Assembly (NCBI GenBank): GCA_016875695.1
Contig: VGPB01000024.1
Coordinates: forward strand, 1 to 15,279
DNA: 15,279 nt
From: Chloroflexota bacterium
GTDB taxonomy: Bacteria; Chloroflexota; Dehalococcoidia; UBA2979
Direction: 5' to 3'
Part shown: positions 7,803 to 15,279 of the stretch, one piece after another
How positions within the stretch are numbered: position 1 is the stretch's first letter
Layout of the letters: each line of letters opens with the position of its first letter
Position numbers and translations under genes: made by a program
Notes under the pieces: generated by a model
Told to the model about the DNA's origin: nothing
What the model saw: the letters and a program-made list of their open reading frames with translations, nothing else
Databases searched by the model: none

Positions 7803-7884
7803 CGCGTTCACACGGCATTCCCCTACGGGGCGCAGGGGTCACGCCGACTAGTGCACAGGGCGCAGCACCGGCACACTCCACGAG

Positions 7885-8676
7885 ATGTTGCGCGCAGCGA
7901 TCCGCTTCCTCGTGCTCGCGTGCGTCGCGTTGGCCGTGCGCTACGCCACGCCCGCCGCAGCGCAGACGCCGTCGATCATCGGTACGCTGCGACGCGCCGG
8001 CGGATTCGGGCTCATCGCATGGGGCGGAAGCACGCTTTCGGAACTGGTGAGCGCCGCCGGCACGCAGGGCTGCACGCTGAGCGCGGTGTAGGCGAGCGGC
8101 GCGAACGGCGCGCTCACCGGCGACATCATCGGCGCGCCGGCCTTCGTCAACGCCGCATTCAACACGCTGTACCCGGGTGCGATCCCCGCGCAGTCGCCGC
8201 TGCTGCTCGTCTGTCGAAGGCCCGTCTCGTCCGCACCGGTCGCGGCAGCGGACGCGAGCTACAAGCAGCAGCTGAGCCGCGCGATCGCTGCCGGTATCAA
8301 TCGCGAGCGGCAATCGCGTGGCCTCGCGGCACTGCGCGACGCGCAGCCCCCGTATGCGGCGTCCGAGGCGTACATCGGCCTCGTGCGCGACGCGCAGCGG
8401 CTCTCGCACACGATGGACGGCGAGCCGTGGGATCGCGCGAAGCGCGCGGGTTACTCCAGCTCGTGGGTCGGCGAAGTGCTCGCGGCGCACTCGATCAGCG
8501 GGCAACCGAGCGTGGACAGCGAGGCGGCGCGCTTCGTGCAGCAGTGGATGGACAACCCGCCGCGCCGGTCGATCATCCTCGACGCATCGTTCACAGAAAT
8601 CGGTGCGGGCTGCGCGCAGGGACGGCTGAACAACCTCATCGCGCTCTACTGCGTCGGCATGACGGGCAAGCCGTAG
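7885..8676 (+). pseudogene. Secreted CAP/SCP-domain protein interrupted by an in-frame TAG
   Basis: One reading frame of 263 codons runs from ATG 7885 to TAG 8676, broken only by TAG at codon 69 (8089-8091). Residues 1-26 form a signal peptide with a basic start, a hydrophobic core and the site ATPAAA before Q27. Residues 27 to about 111 are a module containing QGCTLSAV, the stop, then ASGANGALTGD, GAPAFVNAAF and LLLVC. Residues about 138-262 are a CAP domain (PF00188 type): N-x-ER...GL, SHTMDGEPW (H175), GYSSSWVGEV (E197), FVQQWMDNPP, RRSIIL, FTEIGAGC (236-243). The usual PPHR-type His appears as Arg. CAP proteins are extracellular and often linked to cell-wall or adhesion roles. Codon use stays coding-like on both sides of the TAG, so the lesion is recent, a sequence error, or read through. 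Restart at GTG 8383 would give only 98 codons and half a CAP fold. Confidence 0.72.
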
Positions 8677-8705
8677 CCAACGAGGACGCGCGGCGGGCGG
8701 CGAGT

Positions 8706-10140
8706 CTAGAGCGGCGCGGGCAGCGCGCTATCGCCCATCAAGTACGCATCGACGTGCCGCGCAGCCGTGCGGCCCTCCGCGATCGCCCACACGATCAGCG
8801 ACTGGCCGCGCGTCATGTCGCCGGCGGTGAACACACCGGGCACGCTCGTCATCTTGTGCGCGTCCGCCCACACGTTGCCGCGCTCGGTGAGGCGCACGCC
8901 CAGCTGCTCGAGCATGCCCGTGCGCTGCGGCCCGAGGAAGCCCATCGCGAGCAGCAGCAGGTCGACGTCGACGGCGAACTCGGAGCCTGGGACTTCGCGC
9001 ATGACCTGGCGGGCGTCCTCGCGCACGAACTCGACGCGCACGGCGTGCAGCTGCTTCAGCACGCCGTTCTCGCCGGTGAGCCGCTTGGTGAGGATGCTGT
9101 AATCACGCACGCCGCCCTCCTCATGCGCCGAGGAGACGCGGTACATGTTTGGCCACGTCGGCCACGGCGTCTCGGCGGGGCGCGCGTCGGGCGGGCGCGG
9201 CAACAGCTCGTACTGCAGCACCTCCGTCGCGCCCTGGCGCAGCGCGGTGCCCAGGCAGTCGGCGCCCGTGTCGCCACCGCCGAGAATAATCACGCGCTTG
9301 CCGGCCGCGGTGATGAAATCGCGCTCCGGGATCTCGTCGCCCGCGTTGCGCCGGTTCTGCAGCGGCAGGTACTCCATCGCGAAGTGCGCGCCGCGCAGCT
9401 CGCGGCCCGGCACGTCGAGGTCGCGTGGCGCGGTCGCGCCGCCCGCGAGCAGCACCGCGTCGTGCTCCGCGGCGAGCGCCGCGGCGTCGACGCCGCTGCC
9501 GACGTGCGTCGAGGGCCGAAACTCGACGCCTTCCGCTGTCATCTGCTGGAGCCGGCGGTCCAGGAAGCGCTTCTCCATCTTGAAGTCGGGAATGCCGTAG
9601 CGCAGCAGCCCGCCGATGCGGTCGTCTCGCTCGTACACCACCACGTCGTGGCCGGCGCGCGCGAGCTGCTGCGCGGCGGCGAGGCCCGCGGGGCCCGAGC
9701 CGATGACCGCGACGCGCTTGCCGGTGCGCACGGCGGCGGGCTGCGGCGTGATCCAGCCGGCCTCATACGCGTGCTCGATGATCGTCAGCTCGATCTGCTT
9801 GATCGTCACGGGATCCTGGTTGATGCCCAGCACGCACGCCGCCTCGCACGGCGCCGGGCACAGCCGCCCGGTGAACTCCGGGAAGTTGTTCGTCGCGTGC
9901 AGACGATCGATCGCCTCCCGCCACTTGTCGCGGTACACGAGGTCGTTCCAGTCCGGGATGATGTTGCCCAGCGGGCAGCCCTGGTGGCAGAACGGGATGC
10001 CGCAGTCCATGCAGCGCGCGGCCTGGTCGTGCAGGCGCTCCGGCGGGAAGTCCTCGTAGACCTCCAGCCAGTCATGCACGCGCTGCGACGGCGGCCGGCG
10101 GCCCGGCATCTCGCGACGGAACTCCAGGAAGCCGCTGGGC

Positions 10141-10148
<8 letters not shown>
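8706..10148 (-). CDS. gltD: Glutamate synthase (NADPH) small subunit
   Basis: This 480-residue partner of GltB oxidises NADPH and passes electrons through FAD and 4Fe-4S clusters to the large subunit. The N-terminal Fe-S domain has C46, C49, C54 and C58 (RCMDCGIPFCHQGCPLGN) and C97, C101 and C105 (LCPAPCEAAC), as in the GltD/DPYD family. The FAD-binding GSGPAGLAAA starts near 150, followed by YERDDRIGGLLRYGIPDFK. The NADPH site is ILGGGDTGADCLG (288-300). The C-terminal FAD motif is GVFTAGDMTRGQSLIVWAI. Length and every motif match the family, so it looks fully active. Its ATG overlaps the gltB stop by 8 bp, implying coupled translation and a 1:1 product ratio. It converges on the CAP gene with 29 bp between stops and no clear intrinsic terminator. 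Confidence 0.96.
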
Positions 10149-14790
<4,642 letters not shown>

Positions 14791-14878
14791 GCCGTACCCT
14801 GCGCCTTCCCTCGACCGTTCGCCTTCCCCTGCTCCGAAGAGATCGCGTCACTGGCCTGACCGGGTCCGCCGCCCGGCG

Positions 14879-14922
14879 CCCCGATCAGTTGCTGGTGCCA
14901 GGGCGCTGGCGCTGGATCGGGG
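14879..14922 (-). repeat. 8-bp perfect inverted repeat enclosing a second hairpin in the gltB leader
   Basis: The arms are CCCCGATC and GATCGGGG, separated by 28 nt. The enclosed 28 nt hold a 5-bp perfect hairpin GCCAG-(4 nt)-CTGGC at 14897-14910. Neither strand has a T-run just after the stem, so it is not an ordinary intrinsic terminator. It may be the closing stem of a structured leader RNA. Confidence 0.5.
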
Positions 14923-14942
14923 ACCTAGCCAAACAAAACATT

Positions 14943-14955
14943 CGGTTCGAAACCG
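14943..14955. promoter_or_regulatory. Short inverted repeat, possible operator upstream of gltB
   Basis: CGGTT-CGA-AACCG is a perfect 5-bp inverted repeat with a 3-bp centre. It lies next to the most AT-rich stretch of this intergenic region, between gltB and the right-edge gene. Its position fits an operator, but no regulator family can be named and it may be chance. Confidence 0.25.
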
Positions 14956-14975
14956 CGATGCACACGCATGATAGC

Positions 14976-15164
14976 CGATGCGCGTCAAGCCCCCCGGCGG
15001 TCGAAGCCCCATCTTGCGCGATTCGTCACAAGCTGGCAAGGGCCGCGCCGCCGCCCCTGGCGCGTAGCCCTTCGATAAAGACTCGGTGAAGCGCCGCCGA
15101 GCGCCCAGAACCGGCGTGCTAGCGTCGACCCACGGCCGAGACGGGAGCCAGGGGCAAGCCCCAC
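14976..15164. other. Intergenic stretch with no recognised gene
   Basis: Nothing convincing is coded here. A 29-codon frame from ATG 14978 ends at 15067 and shows no known motif. A TTGACG box lies on the minus strand (complement of 14983-14988) and a TATCAT box (complement of 14968-14973), but they are only 9 bp apart, so they do not form one promoter. GGGGC-AA-GCCCC (15151-15162) is a small perfect hairpin immediately before the putative right-edge gene. Confidence 0.4.
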
Positions 15165-15279
15165 CGCCTGCGACACACGCTGCTGCGAGCCGCACTGCGG
15201 ACCGCCGCCCTCGCCTGCCTGCTCGCCGGCGCCGCCGACATCGCCGAGGCCCGCGATGCGGCTCCGCCCGCGCGCCCCG
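15165..15279 (+). CDS. Possible N-terminus of a secreted protein, cut by the window edge
   Basis: The frame from 15123 to the edge is open, with coding-like G/C third positions. From 15165 it reads like a signal peptide: a basic segment RLRHTLLRAALR, a hydrophobic core TAALACLLAGAA, and an AEA-type cleavage site before RDAAPPARP. The other two plus-strand frames here give no such pattern. There is no ATG, GTG or TTG in this frame after the TAG at 15120. CTG at 15168 is the first near-start codon, so the start is unknown or a base is missing. Only about 38 residues are visible and no function can be given. Confidence 0.35.

Larger units (their letters stand above)
14791..14975 (-). promoter_or_regulatory. 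gltB upstream leader with nested inverted repeats
   Basis: No gene is seen here. Read on the minus strand, a T-rich stretch (complement of 14929-14942) leads into a series of perfect stems: CCCCGATC/GATCGGGG (arms 14915-14922 and 14879-14886), enclosing GCCAG/CTGGC with a 4-nt loop (14897-14910); then CCGGG/CCCGG (14860-14876); GTCA/TGAC (14847-14860); and CTC-TTCG-GAG, a UUCG tetraloop hairpin (14832-14841). Purine-rich GGGGAAGG and GAGGGAAGG blocks follow before the ATG. This could be a structured 5' UTR controlling glutamate synthase. It does not match any riboswitch class I can recall well enough to name, and high GC makes chance stems common. No -35/-10 pair could be fixed with confidence. 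Confidence 0.4.

Noticed and set aside
7820..7833. CCCC-TAC-GGGG as a terminator after NUDIX
   Set aside because: The stem is only 4 bp and no T-run follows.
14968..14988. TTGACG and TATCAT on the minus strand as the gltB promoter
   Set aside because: The two hexamers are 9 bp apart, too close to act together.
15080..15165. c-di-AMP (ydaO) or cobalamin riboswitch ahead of the right-edge secreted protein
   Set aside because: A few GGGAGCCA-like bases are suggestive, but the conserved downstream core of either class is absent.

Overview
The window is about 15.3 kb of very GC-rich bacterial DNA with dense, mostly tightly packed genes. Third codon positions are strongly G/C, which opens long shadow reading frames on the opposite strand. 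No rRNA, tRNA, CRISPR array, transposase or integrase gene was seen. The organism cannot be named from this window. A high-GC bacterium, possibly Chloroflexota (Dehalococcoidia-like), is my best guess. It rests on remembered similarity of the roughly 1,100-residue double-FtsX permease and of the CAP protein's N-terminal module, so treat it as weak.

Layout. Positions 1-393 (minus) hold the N-terminal part of an M42/M20-type metallopeptidase that runs off the left edge. It is divergent from an RlmD-type rRNA m5U methyltransferase (469-1782, plus), which is followed 17 bp later by a Maf-type nucleotide pyrophosphatase (1800 to about 2430, plus). Maf converges on a two-gene minus-strand envelope module: a 59-residue two-TM protein (3001-3180) and a LiaF-like membrane protein (2427-2990). 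Divergent from this pair is an ABC exporter-type operon: a LolD/MacB-like ATPase (3282-3995), an 1102-residue permease with two FtsX modules (3992-7300), and a NUDIX hydrolase (about 7297-7802). A secreted CAP/SCP-domain gene interrupted by one in-frame TAG follows (7885-8676). It converges on the glutamate synthase operon, which is transcribed leftward as gltB (10141-14790) then gltD (8706-10148), overlapping by 8 bp. The right end (14791-15279) holds the gltB leader and promoter zone and, at the edge, a weakly supported start of a secreted protein (plus).

How the parts work together. GltB and GltD form NADPH-dependent GOGAT, the nitrogen-assimilation enzyme that makes two glutamates from glutamine and 2-oxoglutarate. 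The ABC ATPase and permease should form one membrane machine, and the LiaF-like pair beside it hints at an envelope-stress setting. RlmD, Maf and NUDIX are housekeeping RNA-modification and nucleotide-sanitation enzymes.

Most notable points: (i) a CAP gene that is intact except for a single TAG at a probable Trp codon and an Arg in place of the usual CAP-family His; (ii) a G8/G6 tract that removes the stop of maf, where one G fewer would create a neat TTAG convergent junction; (iii) a NUDIX gene whose conserved first strand lies upstream of its first usable start codon; (iv) a gltB leader rich in nested inverted repeats that may be a structured regulatory RNA. I did not find a convincing undescribed multi-gene system.
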